63,955 nucleotides of DNA from an uncultured Porphyromonadaceae bacterium (GTDB lineage Bacteria > Bacteroidota > Bacteroidia > Bacteroidales > Muribaculaceae). The notes beneath the pieces were generated by a model, which did no database searches, was not told the DNA's origin, and saw only the letters and a program-made list of their open reading frames with translations. Below are positions 8,337 through 18,380 of this stretch, piece after piece. The stretch spans positions 1 through 63,955 of the forward strand of contig CAMWXH010000004.1 in the NCBI GenBank assembly GCA_947178165.1, in the 5' to 3' direction. The translations under genes were made by a program, and so were the position numbers. Each line of letters starts with the position of its first letter. Positions within the stretch are counted from its first letter, which is position 1.

Positions 8337-9383
8337 TTACTCCACTGTCATCTCACCGACAATCGGAGTGGTGAGATATTGCTTGATCTGATCTGTGGAT
8401 AGGCCGGAGCCAAGAAGATACATGAGCTTGGTTATGGCCGCTTCTGCAGTGATGTCGAATCCTGAGATTACACCTGCTTTGGCCAGCATGTCGCCCGTGT
8501 AATAACGTTTCTGCTCGTCACCGCCGTTGAGACACTGGGTCACGTTGAAGATTATGAGGCCTCTTGATACGGCATCTGTAAGAGCATCGAGGAACCATTT
8601 CTCTGTTGGTGCATTGCCGGCACCGAAGGTGCGGAGCACAACGGCCTTGATTCCGGGTGTGGCAAGCTGAGCTTTAACTACATCTTCTGTTATGCCCGGA
8701 TAGAGCCAAAGCACGAGAAGATTAGGATCCATTGCATAGAAGGGATCGAGGGGAAGTTCAGTGTCGTGACGCATCAAATAGGGCTTAGCATATTCAATAT
8801 GCAGGTCGATGGTGCCGAGAGCGGGATAGTTGAAGCTCTTGAATGCATCGAAACCTGTTGATGTGAACTTGGTTGAACGGCATCCGCGAACGATATAATC
8901 CTGGAATGAGATAACCACCTCCTGAATCATCGGATCGCCATTCTCATCCTTGGCGGCGGCCACTTCTACTGCAGAGATAAGGTTTTCTGTACCATCCTCG
9001 CGGGTGTCGCCTATAGGGAGCTGTGAACCTGTAATCACCACAGGCTTGCGCAGATTGCGGAGCATGAATGAAAGAGCCGATGCAGTGTAGGCCATTGTGT
9101 CTGTGCCGTGAAGGACTACGAATCCGTCGAAGTTATCATAATTGTCGGCGATATCCTTTACAATCTGGCCCCAATATTGAGGATTCATATTGGATGAATC
9201 GATAGGCTGAGGGAACTGAACGCTCTCGATATCATAACCTAACTGGCCGATCTTGGGAACATTATCCATCAGATGAGAGAAATCAAATGGCTGCAAGCCA
9301 TTGGGAGTTTCCACCATGCCGATGGTACCACCGGTGTATATGATTCTGATTCTTGGTTTCTGTGTTGTTTCCATGTTTTTCAT
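8337..9383 (-). CDS. ansA: type I L-asparaginase
   Basis: Hydrolyses L-asparagine to aspartate and ammonia. The open frame runs further upstream, but the family's N-terminus aligns with the Met at 9383 or 9374. The first catalytic Thr lies in IIYTGGTIGM; the second catalytic triad is in VLHGTDTMAYTA, and the substrate loop is GDTREDGTENL. No signal peptide is visible, so it is probably cytosolic. It is the last gene of a glsA-MFS-ansA leftward set, which links it to amide amino-acid catabolism. Confidence 0.93.
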   Translation of the reverse strand: MKNMETTQKPRIRIIYTGGTIGMVETPNGLQPFDFSHLMDNVPKIGQLGYDIESVQFPQPIDSSNMNPQYWGQIVKDIADNYDNFDGFVVLHGTDTMAYTASALSFMLRNLRKPVVITGSQLPIGDTREDGTENLISAVEVAAAKDENGDPMIQEVVISFQDYIVRGCRSTKFTSTGFDAFKSFNYPALGTIDLHIEYAKPYLMRHDTELPLDPFYAMDPNLLVLWLYPGITEDVVKAQLATPGIKAVVLRTFGAGNAPTEKWFLDALTDAVSRGLIIFNVTQCLNGGDEQKRYYTGDMLAKAGVISGFDITAEAAITKLMYLLGSGLSTDQIKQYLTTPIVGEMTVE

Positions 9384-9492
9384 AAGTTGTGATAATGCTC
9401 TTAAGTAAGTATCATATAGCATTAATTAATAATGAACACTTACTTATGAGTCATTATCGGATTAATATTTATTTTGTGAATTAAGGTTTCAA

Positions 9493-10839
9493 TTAATAAT
9501 AATTCTTTGACATACCGAATACGAAGTGACGGCTGCGGATGATTACAAAGATGAATACGATTGCAGTAGCGATGCCGACAAATACGAACGGGAAGAGGGT
9601 TGAAGTTGTGTGGAAAATCTTCTGACCGGCGCTGATGATTACAGGCACGAGAGAGATTGCCACGTAGTTTGCAACCTGAAGGTAAGCGAGTGAGAGGGTT
9701 GACTTCTTATCGGAAGTTACGACCTCAGTTGCTTTGGTATAGAAGATAGGCTGAGCAATACCGTTGCCGAGACCGCAGAGGGCTGCGGCGATGATATATA
9801 CAGCTACCGACTTCTGGACAAATACGAAGAGCACGAAGCTGAGCAGAAGCATTGCGGCCGCTGCGATAAAGGTGCCTTTGCGGAAGAATTTCATCACCGG
9901 GGTAAGGGCAATACCAACAACGAACATTGCGAAATAGAAGGTCGAAGTCATTGTGGAGGCCTGTTCAGAAGAGATCCAGTCGAAATTAGGAAGGTAATAT
10001 GACGGGATGCAGGTTGCAAATACGAAGAAGAAGTATGCGAGAAGCAACCATATTGTTCGGCCGATATAGAAACCTCCCTTAACCACCTGTCCCTTGGTTG
10101 AGAAACCGTCGGCATCAACAGCGGGTATTGCAGGAGCTGTTGCAGCCGCAGGAGCTGTAGCCTTGGCATCAGTAGCAGTGGCTGTTGTAGATTTCGTGTC
10201 GGTGGCATTTGATGAAGAGGCATCTGTGGTGGCAGGAGCATCTTGATAATCAGATTTCGGAATCTTATTCAGGAAAGGAATAAGAACGAGCGAGAGCAAC
10301 GGAATCAGATAAACGAAGAATGCACGGTGCCAAGTGTGTTCAAGATTACCAGCTACGAGGAATCCTACGGCAAATGTAGCGAGCACGAGGGCCACGTTAC
10401 CGATAGCCGAGATGATACCCATCTGTTTCATGCGGTATTTACCGGTGAAGACATCGGCGATAAGACCAGTGGAGAACGGGAGGATGAGACCGCAGCCGGC
10501 GCCTAACAGACAGCTAAGCCAGATAAGGGCCGTAAGCGAATTGGTGAACAATGACAATGCGCCTGCCACAATATAAAGGATTGTTCCGAGTGTAATCACC
10601 AATACCTTATGCTTGGTTTCCGAGAGTTTACCCGAAAGGAGCACAAATGGGATGATGACTAAGTTGGGGAGCACTGTCAGCATCTGAATCTTGAGGTCGG
10701 TTGCGTCGGTGAATATATGACGCAAGCTCCCCTCGATAGGTGTCACGGCGAGCCCCGGAAGATCGACGGCAAGCGAAAGTGACCATATAGCGAGCACCAC
10801 CATCATCGAGATGGTGCCTTTTCCTGTTTTTACTTGCAT
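9493..10839 (-). CDS. MFS transporter in an asparaginase/glutaminase set
   Basis: A 448-aa major facilitator with about 12 hydrophobic segments, starting MQVKTGKGTISMMVVL. A long cytoplasmic loop between TM6 and TM7 (about residues 197-243) is low complexity, rich in Ala, Thr, Ser and Asp. Its substrate cannot be read from the sequence. Its place between glsA and ansA suggests amide amino acids, dicarboxylates or a glutamate/aspartate export-import step; this is inference. Confidence 0.85.
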   Translation of the reverse strand: MQVKTGKGTISMMVVLAIWSLSLAVDLPGLAVTPIEGSLRHIFTDATDLKIQMLTVLPNLVIIPFVLLSGKLSETKHKVLVITLGTILYIVAGALSLFTNSLTALIWLSCLLGAGCGLILPFSTGLIADVFTGKYRMKQMGIISAIGNVALVLATFAVGFLVAGNLEHTWHRAFFVYLIPLLSLVLIPFLNKIPKSDYQDAPATTDASSSNATDTKSTTATATDAKATAPAAATAPAIPAVDADGFSTKGQVVKGGFYIGRTIWLLLAYFFFVFATCIPSYYLPNFDWISSEQASTMTSTFYFAMFVVGIALTPVMKFFRKGTFIAAAAMLLLSFVLFVFVQKSVAVYIIAAALCGLGNGIAQPIFYTKATEVVTSDKKSTLSLAYLQVANYVAISLVPVIISAGQKIFHTTSTLFPFVFVGIATAIVFIFVIIRSRHFVFGMSKNYY

Positions 10840-10898
10840 AATATTGATTTTAATAAGGAAGCCGGAGAGTCAACTTCAAATGAATGGAATTATTTTAA

Positions 10899-11864
10899 TT
10901 AATCGGTCACTGTAACGCGGTCGCCATTGAAGACACCGAGACCGAGCTTGTTCATAATAGCCTTGACAGCGGCCTGAGCTTTAACAGAGTTTCCGGCCTC
11001 ATCCAATGGAGGAGCGAAAGCCGCGATACCCATAACTCCCGGCATTACGCCGAGCACGCCGCCGCCGACACCGCTCTTTGCGGGAATGCCTGATGTATAG
11101 AGCCAATCACCTGTGTGCTGATAGAAACCGACCGTTGAAATAAGGCTGGTGATCTTGGGGGCAAGGTCTTTGTCGAACACCTGTTCCTTAGTGACAGGAT
11201 TAAGGCCGCCGTTAGCTATTGTGCCTGCACACACGGCAAGCTGTTGGCTGGTTACACCTACTGAACACTGACGAGTGTAAAGGTCGAGGCTCATCGGGAC
11301 ATCGTCATAGATGCGGTTGTAATCTTTGAGCAACCATGCAATAGAGCGGTTGTTGAAGTTAGTTTCCGATTCAGAGCGGTAAAGCTCGTCGAGCACTTGA
11401 GATTCGGAACCGCAGAGGGCGGTGAAGTTGTTGATGATAGCTTCCCATTTCCCCCAGGAGTCGCCTTTGGGTTCCACCATAGAGCAGGCGGTGATTGCGC
11501 CGGCATTAACAAGCGGTGTGGATGGATGATCGTTTTCAAGAAGGATAGCGAAGATGGAGTTGAACGGAAGTCCGGTTGCGTCAGCTCCAATCTTGTCGAG
11601 CACGGCCTTTGCTCCATGCTGTTTGAGGATAAGGATTGCGGTGAGCACTTTTGAGATTGACTCGACACCGAATTTATAATCAGTGTCTCCAACGTTGATG
11701 ACAGTGCCGTCGAGAAGCGTCACGCTGATGCCGAAAAGATTAGGATCGATGTTGGCAAGGAAAGGGATATAGTCGGCATTGTGGCCACCTTGAATATCCT
11801 TGCATTCTGCATACGCTTCTTCAACCGCAGCCCTTATCTGGGCTTTAGTAATTGTCTTGTCCAT
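10899..11864 (-). CDS. glsA: glutaminase A
   Basis: Hydrolyses glutamine to glutamate and ammonia (serine-dependent beta-lactamase-like fold). The 321 aa agree with the family. Diagnostic parts are the Ser-x-x-Lys in VESISKVLTAI, TPLVNAGAI in the middle, and GIPAKSGVGGGVLGV near the C-terminus. It is the promoter-proximal gene of the glsA-MFS-ansA set. Bacterial glutaminases of this type often serve acid tolerance or nitrogen release; which applies here is unknown. Confidence 0.94.
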   Translation of the reverse strand: MDKTITKAQIRAAVEEAYAECKDIQGGHNADYIPFLANIDPNLFGISVTLLDGTVINVGDTDYKFGVESISKVLTAILILKQHGAKAVLDKIGADATGLPFNSIFAILLENDHPSTPLVNAGAITACSMVEPKGDSWGKWEAIINNFTALCGSESQVLDELYRSESETNFNNRSIAWLLKDYNRIYDDVPMSLDLYTRQCSVGVTSQQLAVCAGTIANGGLNPVTKEQVFDKDLAPKITSLISTVGFYQHTGDWLYTSGIPAKSGVGGGVLGVMPGVMGIAAFAPPLDEAGNSVKAQAAVKAIMNKLGLGVFNGDRVTVTD

Positions 11865-12130
11865 GTTTTTATAAGTATTAATTTAAGATTCAAAGGGGGA
11901 GATATATTTTAACTGCCCCGTAATAATTAACAGGCTTTTCAAGCCCCTCTGTTGTTAGAACGATATAGGATTAAAAAGGTTTATAAATACACTTTTTATT
12001 CATAAATTAATAGAAAAAGTTAAGGCATGCTAACTTCGGACACCCTAAGACAAACTTCCCGGTATTTCACGGATATATAAATTTTACGAATAAAAATTTC
12101 ACAGGTATATGATGGGCATTTCAAGGATAT
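11865..12130. other. glsA-pckA intergenic region
   Basis: AT-rich and without an open gene. It should contain the promoter for the glsA operon, but I find no perfect TAnnTTTG on the minus strand here. Confidence 0.5.
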
Positions 12131-12160
12131 ATAAAAAGCGGTCGCCCGAAAGCGACCGCC
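12131..12160 (-). terminator. Rho-independent terminator of pckA
   Basis: GCGGTCGC (12138-12145) and GCGACCGC (12152-12159) form a perfect stem with a six-base loop. Read on the minus strand it is followed by TTTTTATAT. It lies about 95 bp beyond the pckA stop. Confidence 0.85.
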
Positions 12161-12169
12161 ATTATATAG

Positions 12170-12241
12170 AAGGTAATGATATTATGCTAATATAAGATAA
12201 TGCCATCATGCTAATAGAAGATAATGACATTATGCTAAAAG
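12170..12241. repeat. three 24-bp tandem repeats in the pckA 3' UTR
   Basis: Units 12170-12193, 12194-12217 and 12218-12241 share the pattern AAGATAATG..ATTATGCTAAT with a few substitutions. They lie between the pckA stop and its terminator and so are transcribed. Confidence 0.8.
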
Positions 12242-12254
12242 CATCTTATTCCAA

Positions 12255-13859
12255 TCAGAGCTTCGGGCCTGCAGAAACGAGAGCCTTGCCAGCAGGATTG
12301 AACTCAAATTTCTTGAAGTTCTTGATGAACATCTCAGCAAGCTTGGTAGCTTTCTCTGTCCACTCTTCGGGGTTAGCGTAAGTGTCGCGGGGATCAAGGA
12401 TCTTGGGATCTACGCCGGGAAGTTCAGTAGGAACTGTGAAGTCGAAGATAGGAATCTGTTTTGTAGGAGCCTTGAGGATGCTTCCGTCGAGGATAGCGTC
12501 GATGATGCCGCGTGTATCCTTGATAGAGATACGTTTGCCTGTGCCGTTCCAGCCTGTGTTCACGAGATATGCCTTGGCACCGTTGGCGTTCATCTTCTTC
12601 ACGAGCTCCTCAGCATATTTAGTGGGGTGGAGTTCAAGGAATGCCTGGCCGAAGCAAGCAGAGAAGGTAGGAGTGGGCTCAGTGATGCCGCGCTCTGTGC
12701 CGGCGAGCTTGGAAGTGAAGCCGGAGAGGAAGTAATACTGAGTCTGCTCGGGAGTGAGGATTGAAACGGGAGGAAGCACTCCGAAAGCGTCGGCAGAAAG
12801 GAAGATAACGTTCTTCGCAGCCGGACCTGCAGAAACAGGCTTAACGATGCTTTCGATGTGATCGATAGGATAAGAAACGCGAGTGTTCTCAGTCACGCTC
12901 TTGTCGGCGAAATCGATCTTGCCATTCTCGTCAACAGTAACGTTCTCAAGAAGAGCGTCGCGACGGATTGCGTTGTAGATATCGGGCTCGCTCTCTTTGT
13001 CGAGGTTGATAACCTTAGCGTAGCAGCCGCCTTCGAAGTTGAAGACACCGTTATCGTCCCAACCGTGCTCGTCGTCACCGATGAGGAGACGTTTCGGGTC
13101 GGTAGAAAGGGTGGTCTTGCCTGTACCTGAAAGACCGAAGAAGATTGCAGTGTTCTTGCCCTCTTTGTCGGTGTTAGCGGAGCAGTGCATAGAAGCGATG
13201 CCGCTCTGGGGGAGGAAGTAGTTCATCATTGAGAACATACCCTTCTTCATTTCGCCGCCATACCAGGTGTTGATGATGACCTGCTCTTTGGAAGTTGTGT
13301 TGAACACAACAGCAGTCTCAGAGTTGAGGCCGAGTTCCTTGAAGTTCTCAACTTTAGCCTTGGATGCGTTGTAAACAACGAAATCGGGCTTGAAGTCTTT
13401 GAGTTCCTCCTCAGTAGGAGCGATGAACATATTGGTCACGAAGTGAGCCTGCCATGCAACTTCCATGATGAAGCGGACAGCCATGCGGGTATCCTTGTTT
13501 GCGCCGCAGAAACGGTCAACAACATAAAGCTTCTTGCCGGAGAGCTCTTTGATAGCGATCTCTTTGATCTCTTTCCAAGCCTCTTCAGTGACAGGCTTGT
13601 TGTCGTTCTTGTACTCTTCGGTAGTCCACCAAACTTTATCTTTGGAGTTGTCGTCGAGTACGATGAATTTATCTTTAGGAGAACGGCCTGTGTAAACGCC
13701 GGTCATAACGTTAACAGCGCCAAGCTCAGTTACGGTGCCTTTCTCGAAGCCTTCAAGAGAAGGATCGGTTTCAGCTTTGAAGAGTTCCTCGTAAGAGGGA
13801 TTGTAGATTACCTCTTTGACATCCTTGATGCCATACTGGGACAAATCTATCTGTGCCAT
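12255..13859 (-). CDS. pckA: ATP-dependent phosphoenolpyruvate carboxykinase
   Basis: Interconverts oxaloacetate + ATP and PEP + CO2 + ADP. In Bacteroidota it is commonly used in the carboxylating direction toward succinate. The 534 aa match the ATP-type family. RSPKDKF lies near 60, the kinase P-loop [11 protein letters not shown] near 245-255, the metal site near GDDEHGWDD, and the adenine-binding [11 protein letters not shown] near 435-446. The gene is monocistronic, with its own promoter, a long leader and a strong terminator. Confidence 0.97.
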   Translation of the reverse strand: MAQIDLSQYGIKDVKEVIYNPSYEELFKAETDPSLEGFEKGTVTELGAVNVMTGVYTGRSPKDKFIVLDDNSKDKVWWTTEEYKNDNKPVTEEAWKEIKEIAIKELSGKKLYVVDRFCGANKDTRMAVRFIMEVAWQAHFVTNMFIAPTEEELKDFKPDFVVYNASKAKVENFKELGLNSETAVVFNTTSKEQVIINTWYGGEMKKGMFSMMNYFLPQSGIASMHCSANTDKEGKNTAIFFGLSGTGKTTLSTDPKRLLIGDDEHGWDDNGVFNFEGGCYAKVINLDKESEPDIYNAIRRDALLENVTVDENGKIDFADKSVTENTRVSYPIDHIESIVKPVSAGPAAKNVIFLSADAFGVLPPVSILTPEQTQYYFLSGFTSKLAGTERGITEPTPTFSACFGQAFLELHPTKYAEELVKKMNANGAKAYLVNTGWNGTGKRISIKDTRGIIDAILDGSILKAPTKQIPIFDFTVPTELPGVDPKILDPRDTYANPEEWTEKATKLAEMFIKNFKKFEFNPAGKALVSAGPKL

Positions 13860-13946
13860 AGTAAATAAAAAATTATTTTGGGTTTAAAATTATTACCTTA
13901 AAATTGAAATAATTGATCTTTTTGACATGACCTATTTTTCTGAATG

Positions 13947-13954
13947 CAAAGGTA
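13947..13954 (-). promoter_or_regulatory. pckA promoter -7 element
   Basis: On the minus strand this reads TACCTTTG, about 90 bases before the pckA ATG. No clear -33 box is seen. Confidence 0.5.
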
Positions 13955-14010
13955 ATCATTTTATTTGAAATAATATATCGAATTAAATAAATTTTTCTTT
14001 AATAAAGTTA

Positions 14011-14081
14011 AAATAGGCGGGATGGGCGGGATAGGCGAGATAGGCATGATAAGCAATATAGGCATTATTGGCTTGGTAAGG
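14011..14081. repeat. 9-bp-period array, copy 1 (ATAGGC type)
   Basis: About seven degenerate 9-bp units with consensus nnATAGGCr, for example AAATAGGCG, GGATGGGCG, GGATAGGCG, AGATAGGCA. The array ends exactly at the stop codon of the minus-strand gene at 14082. A second array of the same type is at 43292-43390. Confidence 0.85.
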
Positions 14082-15332
14082 TCATTTTGCATAGGTAAAA
14101 GTCAGGGCTTCCAGGAAGTCGTCGCGTCGCATGGGAAGCTGAATCTCTACTTTGAACCAGCGGTAGGGGGCGCGCCGCAGGCCCCGGATGTATGGGCCGT
14201 GGCTTCGGGCTATCATTCTCCAATGTTCGCGATGATAAGAGGCGTAAAGGGTCATAGTCACTTCATCCCTCTGGAAAATGCCACGGAGAAATAGGTCGGA
14301 GATGCTTTTGGAAGCCTCGGGCAGTCCGAGGTCGAGTGGTGAGGTGGATATGTGCAGGTAGGGTCGCCAGCCGGGGATGCCGAGGGTAGGAGCGGAGGAG
14401 GCTCCGGAGGTTCCGGCGGAACCTCCGCTGGCTCCGTTGCCCGTTGAATTGGAAAAGGGGTATGTGATTTTCTGGAGCGAGGTGAGCCGTTGGAGCGCGC
14501 CTGCCTCAATCGGTAAGGGGGACGGCTCGGAATATAGGCCGTCGGCTATCTCAGAAAAGGGGAGAGAGGATATTATCCGGAAACTTGTCTCGGCTTTTGC
14601 CTGCGCTATCAGGGCATCTGTTTCATAGCTTTCATAGTGCCACACCCTCTGCCTTATGCCATCGGCCGAGATGGAGCGTATTCCCGAAACCTTAGCGTCG
14701 GAGGAGTATAGGTCGGATTGGCGCGTGATGAAGAATTCAACAGAAGTGATGATATCCCTATATTCCTGAGCGTTTTCCGGTGAGGGGATGGCAAACATCA
14801 GGATGGAGGGGGAGTGAGAGATCGAGACTTCTGTATGAATGGATTTCTCATAGACCTTATAGGAGGTTATTATAAGAAGAGGAGCCATTTCAGAAGGCAG
14901 CAGAGTTAGGGGTTCGTTGATATAGAGGCATGAATTATCGAAAAGCCGGTAGCGACACCCGATTCTAAATGGAGATGTGAAGAGGTTGCGGTTGGTGGCA
15001 GAGTTGATGAAAGAATTAAGGGTGGAGAGCACGGCCGTTGTCATATTCCTTTTCAGAGTAGCGCTTTCCGGAATGGTCACGTGAGAGAAATCGCCGGTAA
15101 ACCACGCCTGCACTCTTTTCTGGTCCTCAGCCGGGAAGGAGAAATCGATATCGGCCACTGGAAGCGTGGTGCCGGACCCGGAGAGCGAGCTTTTCATGAA
15201 AGAGAAAGAGGGGGATATGACAGGCAATGACGGAATGGCGGGATCGATGCCCGGGGTGTCGGGAGCGCCTGAGTCTGAAAGGTCAAAAACAGGTATGGAA
15301 TCGAATGGAATTCGTTTGGTAAATTTAGCCAT
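14082..15332 (-). CDS. unrecognised 416-aa protein
   Basis: I do not recognise this protein. It is soluble, with no signal peptide. The N-terminal ~80 residues are Pro/Ser rich, a long beta-rich body follows, and a Gly/Ala/Ser/Pro-rich linker sits near 297-312 before a C-terminal beta segment (ITMTLYASYHREHW-like region). This composition resembles phage structural or tail-tip proteins. Related sets might place it with the phage-head module 6.4 kb away, but no direct evidence links them. The 9-bp array abuts its stop. Confidence 0.7.
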   Translation of the reverse strand: MAKFTKRIPFDSIPVFDLSDSGAPDTPGIDPAIPSLPVISPSFSFMKSSLSGSGTTLPVADIDFSFPAEDQKRVQAWFTGDFSHVTIPESATLKRNMTTAVLSTLNSFINSATNRNLFTSPFRIGCRYRLFDNSCLYINEPLTLLPSEMAPLLIITSYKVYEKSIHTEVSISHSPSILMFAIPSPENAQEYRDIITSVEFFITRQSDLYSSDAKVSGIRSISADGIRQRVWHYESYETDALIAQAKAETSFRIISSLPFSEIADGLYSEPSPLPIEAGALQRLTSLQKITYPFSNSTGNGASGGSAGTSGASSAPTLGIPGWRPYLHISTSPLDLGLPEASKSISDLFLRGIFQRDEVTMTLYASYHREHWRMIARSHGPYIRGLRRAPYRWFKVEIQLPMRRDDFLEALTFTYAK

Positions 15333-15378
15333 AATAGTGTTTTTTATGCTTTAAAAATTGAAAATTAATATCAATAGT

Positions 15379-15386
15379 CAAAAATA
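15379..15386 (-). promoter_or_regulatory. probable promoter -7 element of the 416-aa gene
   Basis: Reads TATTTTTG on the minus strand, about 47 bases before the ATG at 15332. Confidence 0.4.
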
Positions 15387-15422
15387 TAGCCTGCCGAAGT
15401 CAATACATCCATAAATCTTTAT

Positions 15423-15430
15423 TAATTTTG
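15423..15430 (+). promoter_or_regulatory. metG promoter -7 element
   Basis: TAATTTTG about 120 bases upstream of the metG ATG. It implies a long untranslated leader; no riboswitch family is recognised in it. Confidence 0.5.
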
Positions 15431-15551
15431 CAAAATAGCTATTTCCCATCTATAATATAAAGGGAAACCCTGAAAGGGACCATGGCAATCATCTTCTCTC
15501 TGGCAGAGGTTGCTTAAGGAAAAAAGAAAACAAGAGAAAGACAAAATATCA

Positions 15552-17591
15552 ATGAAAGAATTCAAGAGAACACTTATCACGACCGCTCTCCCATACGCGA
15601 ACGGTCCCGTCCATATCGGACATCTTGCCGGCGTATATGTTCCGGCCGACATCTATGCACGTTATCTCAGGCTTAAAGGGGAGGAGGTGCTGATGATCGG
15701 CGGCAGCGACGAACACGGAGTTCCAATCACCATCAAGGCCAAGAACGAGGGCGTGACACCACAGGACATAGTGGATCGATATCATAAGATTATCAAGGAT
15801 TCTTTCGATGGCCTTGGGATATCGTTCGATGTATATGGGCGCACCACTTCCGAAACGCACCGCAAGACAGCATCCGATTTCTTCAAGAAGCTATATGACA
15901 AAGGTGAATTCATAGAGAAGACATCCATGCAGCTCTATGATGAGGAGGCAGGGCAATTCCTTGCCGACCGTTACGTGACCGGCACTTGCCCTCACTGCGG
16001 AAACGAGCATGCCTACGGCGACCAGTGCGAAGCCTGCGGAACGAGCCTTAACGCCACCGACCTTATAAATCCGAAGTCGGCCATAACAGGCAACACCCCC
16101 ATATTGAAAGAGACCACGCATTTCTATCTCCCTCTCGACAAATGGCAGAGCCGTCTGGAGGAATGGATCCTTAACGACCATAAGGAATGGAAATCAAACG
16201 TCTATGGCCAGTGCAAGTCGTGGCTCGAGATGGGATTGCAGCCCCGTGCTGTGAGCCGTGACCTCGACTGGGGCATTCCGGTGCCGGTGGAGGGTGCCGA
16301 GGGGAAGGTGCTGTATGTATGGTTTGACGCCCCGATAGGCTACATCTCCAACACAATTGATCTTGTAGGCGACGATTACACCAAATGGTGGAAAGATCCT
16401 GAAACACGCATGCTGCATTTCATTGGAAAGGATAACATCGTGTTCCATTGCATCGTGTTCCCCTCGATGCTGATGGCCGACGGCACATATAACCTCCCTG
16501 ACAATGTTCCGGCCAATGAGTTCCTGAACCTTGAGGACGACAAGATCTCCACCTCGCGCAACTGGGCGGTATGGCTCCACGAATATCTTGAGGAATTCCC
16601 CGGTAAGCAGGATGTGTTGCGTTATGTGCTTACAGCCAACGCTCCTGAAACCAAGGACAATAACTTTACGTGGAAGGATTTCCAGATGCGCAACAATTCA
16701 GAGCTTGTGGCCATCTTGGGTAATTTCGTGAACCGTGCGGTGGTGCTTACTCATAAGTATTTTGACGGCGTAGTGCCCGAAGCCGGTAATCTAACCGAGG
16801 CAGAGGAGAAGCTCATAGAGGAGATCCGCAACCTTAAGAAGGAGATGAGCGAAGCTCTTGACACCTTCCATTTCCGTGAGGCCCTTCGTCTTGCAATGGA
16901 TATGGCTCGCGCCGGAAACAAGTATCTTCAGGAGACAGAACCGTGGAAGGTGGCTAAGACAGATATGGCACGCACTGCCACAATTCTCAACACCGCCATC
17001 CAGACCTGTGCCAACCTGTCGATAGCTTTCGAGCCATTCCTCCCCTTCATGTCGGAGAAGCTTGTAAAGATGCTGGGTGGCGACAAGATCACTTGGGATA
17101 TGCTCGGCTGTTTTGACCTTGTTCCGGCCGGAGCGAAGATCGGAGAGCCTGAGCTCCTTTTCGAAAAGATTGAGGATGCGGCTGTTGAGGCACAGGTGCA
17201 GAAGCTTCTCGATACCAAGAAAGCCAATGAGCTGAAGGCGTGGAAGCCCGAGCCTGTGAAGGAGAATGTGGATTTTGAGACCTTCGAGAAGGTTGACATC
17301 CGTGTGGGAAAGGTTTTGGAATGCACGAAGGTGAAGAAATCCAAGAAACTGCTTCAGTTCCTTATTGAAGACGGAATGGGCACACGCACCATCCTTAGCG
17401 GAATTGCCCAGAGCTATGAAGATCCTTCTGTGCTTGTAGGGAAGGAGATATGTTTCGTGGCTAACTTCGCTCCGCGCAAGATGATGGGGATAGAGAGCCA
17501 GGGAATGATAATGAGTGCTGTGAATCCCGACGGGACACTGACCGTCATCGGCCCAACCGGCCCTGTTCAGCCCGGTGCACAGGTAGGTTAA
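15552..17591 (+). CDS. metG: methionyl-tRNA synthetase
   Basis: Charges tRNA-Met. The start at 15552 ([20 protein letters not shown]) fits family N-termini better than the in-frame ATG at 15510. The HIGH-type site is VHIGHLAG. A zinc knuckle ([18 protein letters not shown]) lies in the connective peptide, and the KMSKS loop is represented by DKISTSR. The C-terminal ~110 residues form the Trbp111/OB-type tRNA-binding domain ([20 protein letters not shown]). At 679 aa it is complete. Confidence 0.97.
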   Translation: MKEFKRTLITTALPYANGPVHIGHLAGVYVPADIYARYLRLKGEEVLMIGGSDEHGVPITIKAKNEGVTPQDIVDRYHKIIKDSFDGLGISFDVYGRTTSETHRKTASDFFKKLYDKGEFIEKTSMQLYDEEAGQFLADRYVTGTCPHCGNEHAYGDQCEACGTSLNATDLINPKSAITGNTPILKETTHFYLPLDKWQSRLEEWILNDHKEWKSNVYGQCKSWLEMGLQPRAVSRDLDWGIPVPVEGAEGKVLYVWFDAPIGYISNTIDLVGDDYTKWWKDPETRMLHFIGKDNIVFHCIVFPSMLMADGTYNLPDNVPANEFLNLEDDKISTSRNWAVWLHEYLEEFPGKQDVLRYVLTANAPETKDNNFTWKDFQMRNNSELVAILGNFVNRAVVLTHKYFDGVVPEAGNLTEAEEKLIEEIRNLKKEMSEALDTFHFREALRLAMDMARAGNKYLQETEPWKVAKTDMARTATILNTAIQTCANLSIAFEPFLPFMSEKLVKMLGGDKITWDMLGCFDLVPAGAKIGEPELLFEKIEDAAVEAQVQKLLDTKKANELKAWKPEPVKENVDFETFEKVDIRVGKVLECTKVKKSKKLLQFLIEDGMGTRTILSGIAQSYEDPSVLVGKEICFVANFAPRKMMGIESQGMIMSAVNPDGTLTVIGPTGPVQPGAQVG

Positions 17592-17606
17592 ATTTTCGAC
17601 ACGCTT

Positions 17607-17648
17607 AATGCCGCAGGTGTTTTGGAAATGCCTGCGGCATTCTTTTTA
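17607..17648 (+). terminator. metG terminator
   Basis: AATGCCGCAGG pairs with CCTGCGGCATT and is followed by TCTTTTT. Confidence 0.85.
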
Positions 17649-17656
17649 TGGAAAAA

Positions 17657-17688
17657 TTTGAAGATTAGAAATAAAAAGCTTAATTTTG
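17657..17688 (+). promoter_or_regulatory. promoter of the small gene pair
   Basis: TTTG (17657-17660), exactly 20 bases, then TAATTTTG (17681-17688). This is one of the best Bacteroidota promoters in the window. The first ATG follows 24 bases later. Confidence 0.75.
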
Positions 17689-17712
17689 TGTTATTACTAA
17701 AAAGGAAGGATT

Positions 17713-17847
17713 ATGGAAAATATAGATTGCATTAGAATCTCTCGTCCATCAAACGAGATGATTGATTTCTTGGAAAGAACTCAGCATAGGAAAAAAGCTC
17801 AGATGGATAAGATTTGTGAGAAGTATCATAAGCTGATCAAGGGGTAA
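17713..17847 (+). CDS. 44-aa small protein, first gene of a coupled pair
   Basis: A short ORF starting MENIDCIRISRPSNEMIDFL and ending KICEKYHKLIKG. Its TAA stop shares a base with the next gene's ATG (TAATG), so the two are translationally coupled. It sits directly behind a strong promoter, which supports real expression. The protein is helical and basic near the C-terminus. It could be an antitoxin-like or regulatory partner of the next gene; no family is recognised. Confidence 0.65.
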   Translation: MENIDCIRISRPSNEMIDFLERTQHRKKAQMDKICEKYHKLIKG

Positions 17848-18338
17848 TGAATACGATAGAGACGCTGATACCGGATAATAAGGGCAATCATTTAGTGGTT
17901 GTCCTTTACTTTTATGATGAGATAGATAAAAGGCATACTTTTCAGATACCGGAAGATTATCAGAATCTGGAGATTGCCGATATCAATATTAGAAAGCTTG
18001 ATCTGGAGAAGCCATTGGGCTTAAAGAGTCTTTTCAAGCTATGCGACTGGTTGATAGATCAGTTTATGATGTTTCCTAACGCTATATTTTCATTTATATG
18101 TTCTATGGAGGATTTGGCTTTGAGACATTCTGCCATTACCCCGGAAGAATACAGATGGAAACTTTTCGAAGCTTTATATCATAGAAGTCTTAAACGGTTG
18201 CAGTCCCTTGATATAAATTCCATTTCTATTATCGTGGGTCCAGAAGGATATCAGGCAGATGCGCGGATTTTTTACAGACCCCGGCATTCCTCAATTGTGC
18301 ATATTGTAGAGTCACATTTAAAAAATAAATACAGGTAA
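17847..18338 (+). CDS. hypothetical protein, DUF6169-like
   Basis: A 163-aa soluble protein with an N-terminal beta sheet (LVVVLYFYDEIDKRHTFQI) and a C-terminal half of helices and strands that includes IYHRSLKRL-like helices and FYRPRHSSIVHIV. I recall similar Bacteroidales proteins labelled DUF6169, usually beside a tiny ORF, but this is from memory. Coupling to the 44-aa gene suggests a two-component unit such as a toxin-antitoxin pair. Function is unknown. Confidence 0.7.
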   Translation: MNTIETLIPDNKGNHLVVVLYFYDEIDKRHTFQIPEDYQNLEIADINIRKLDLEKPLGLKSLFKLCDWLIDQFMMFPNAIFSFICSMEDLALRHSAITPEEYRWKLFEALYHRSLKRLQSLDINSISIIVGPEGYQADARIFYRPRHSSIVHIVESHLKNKYR

Positions 18339-18380
18339 AGACCGGGACTTATTGTATAAGGCGAATTTAAAAACAGTAAT

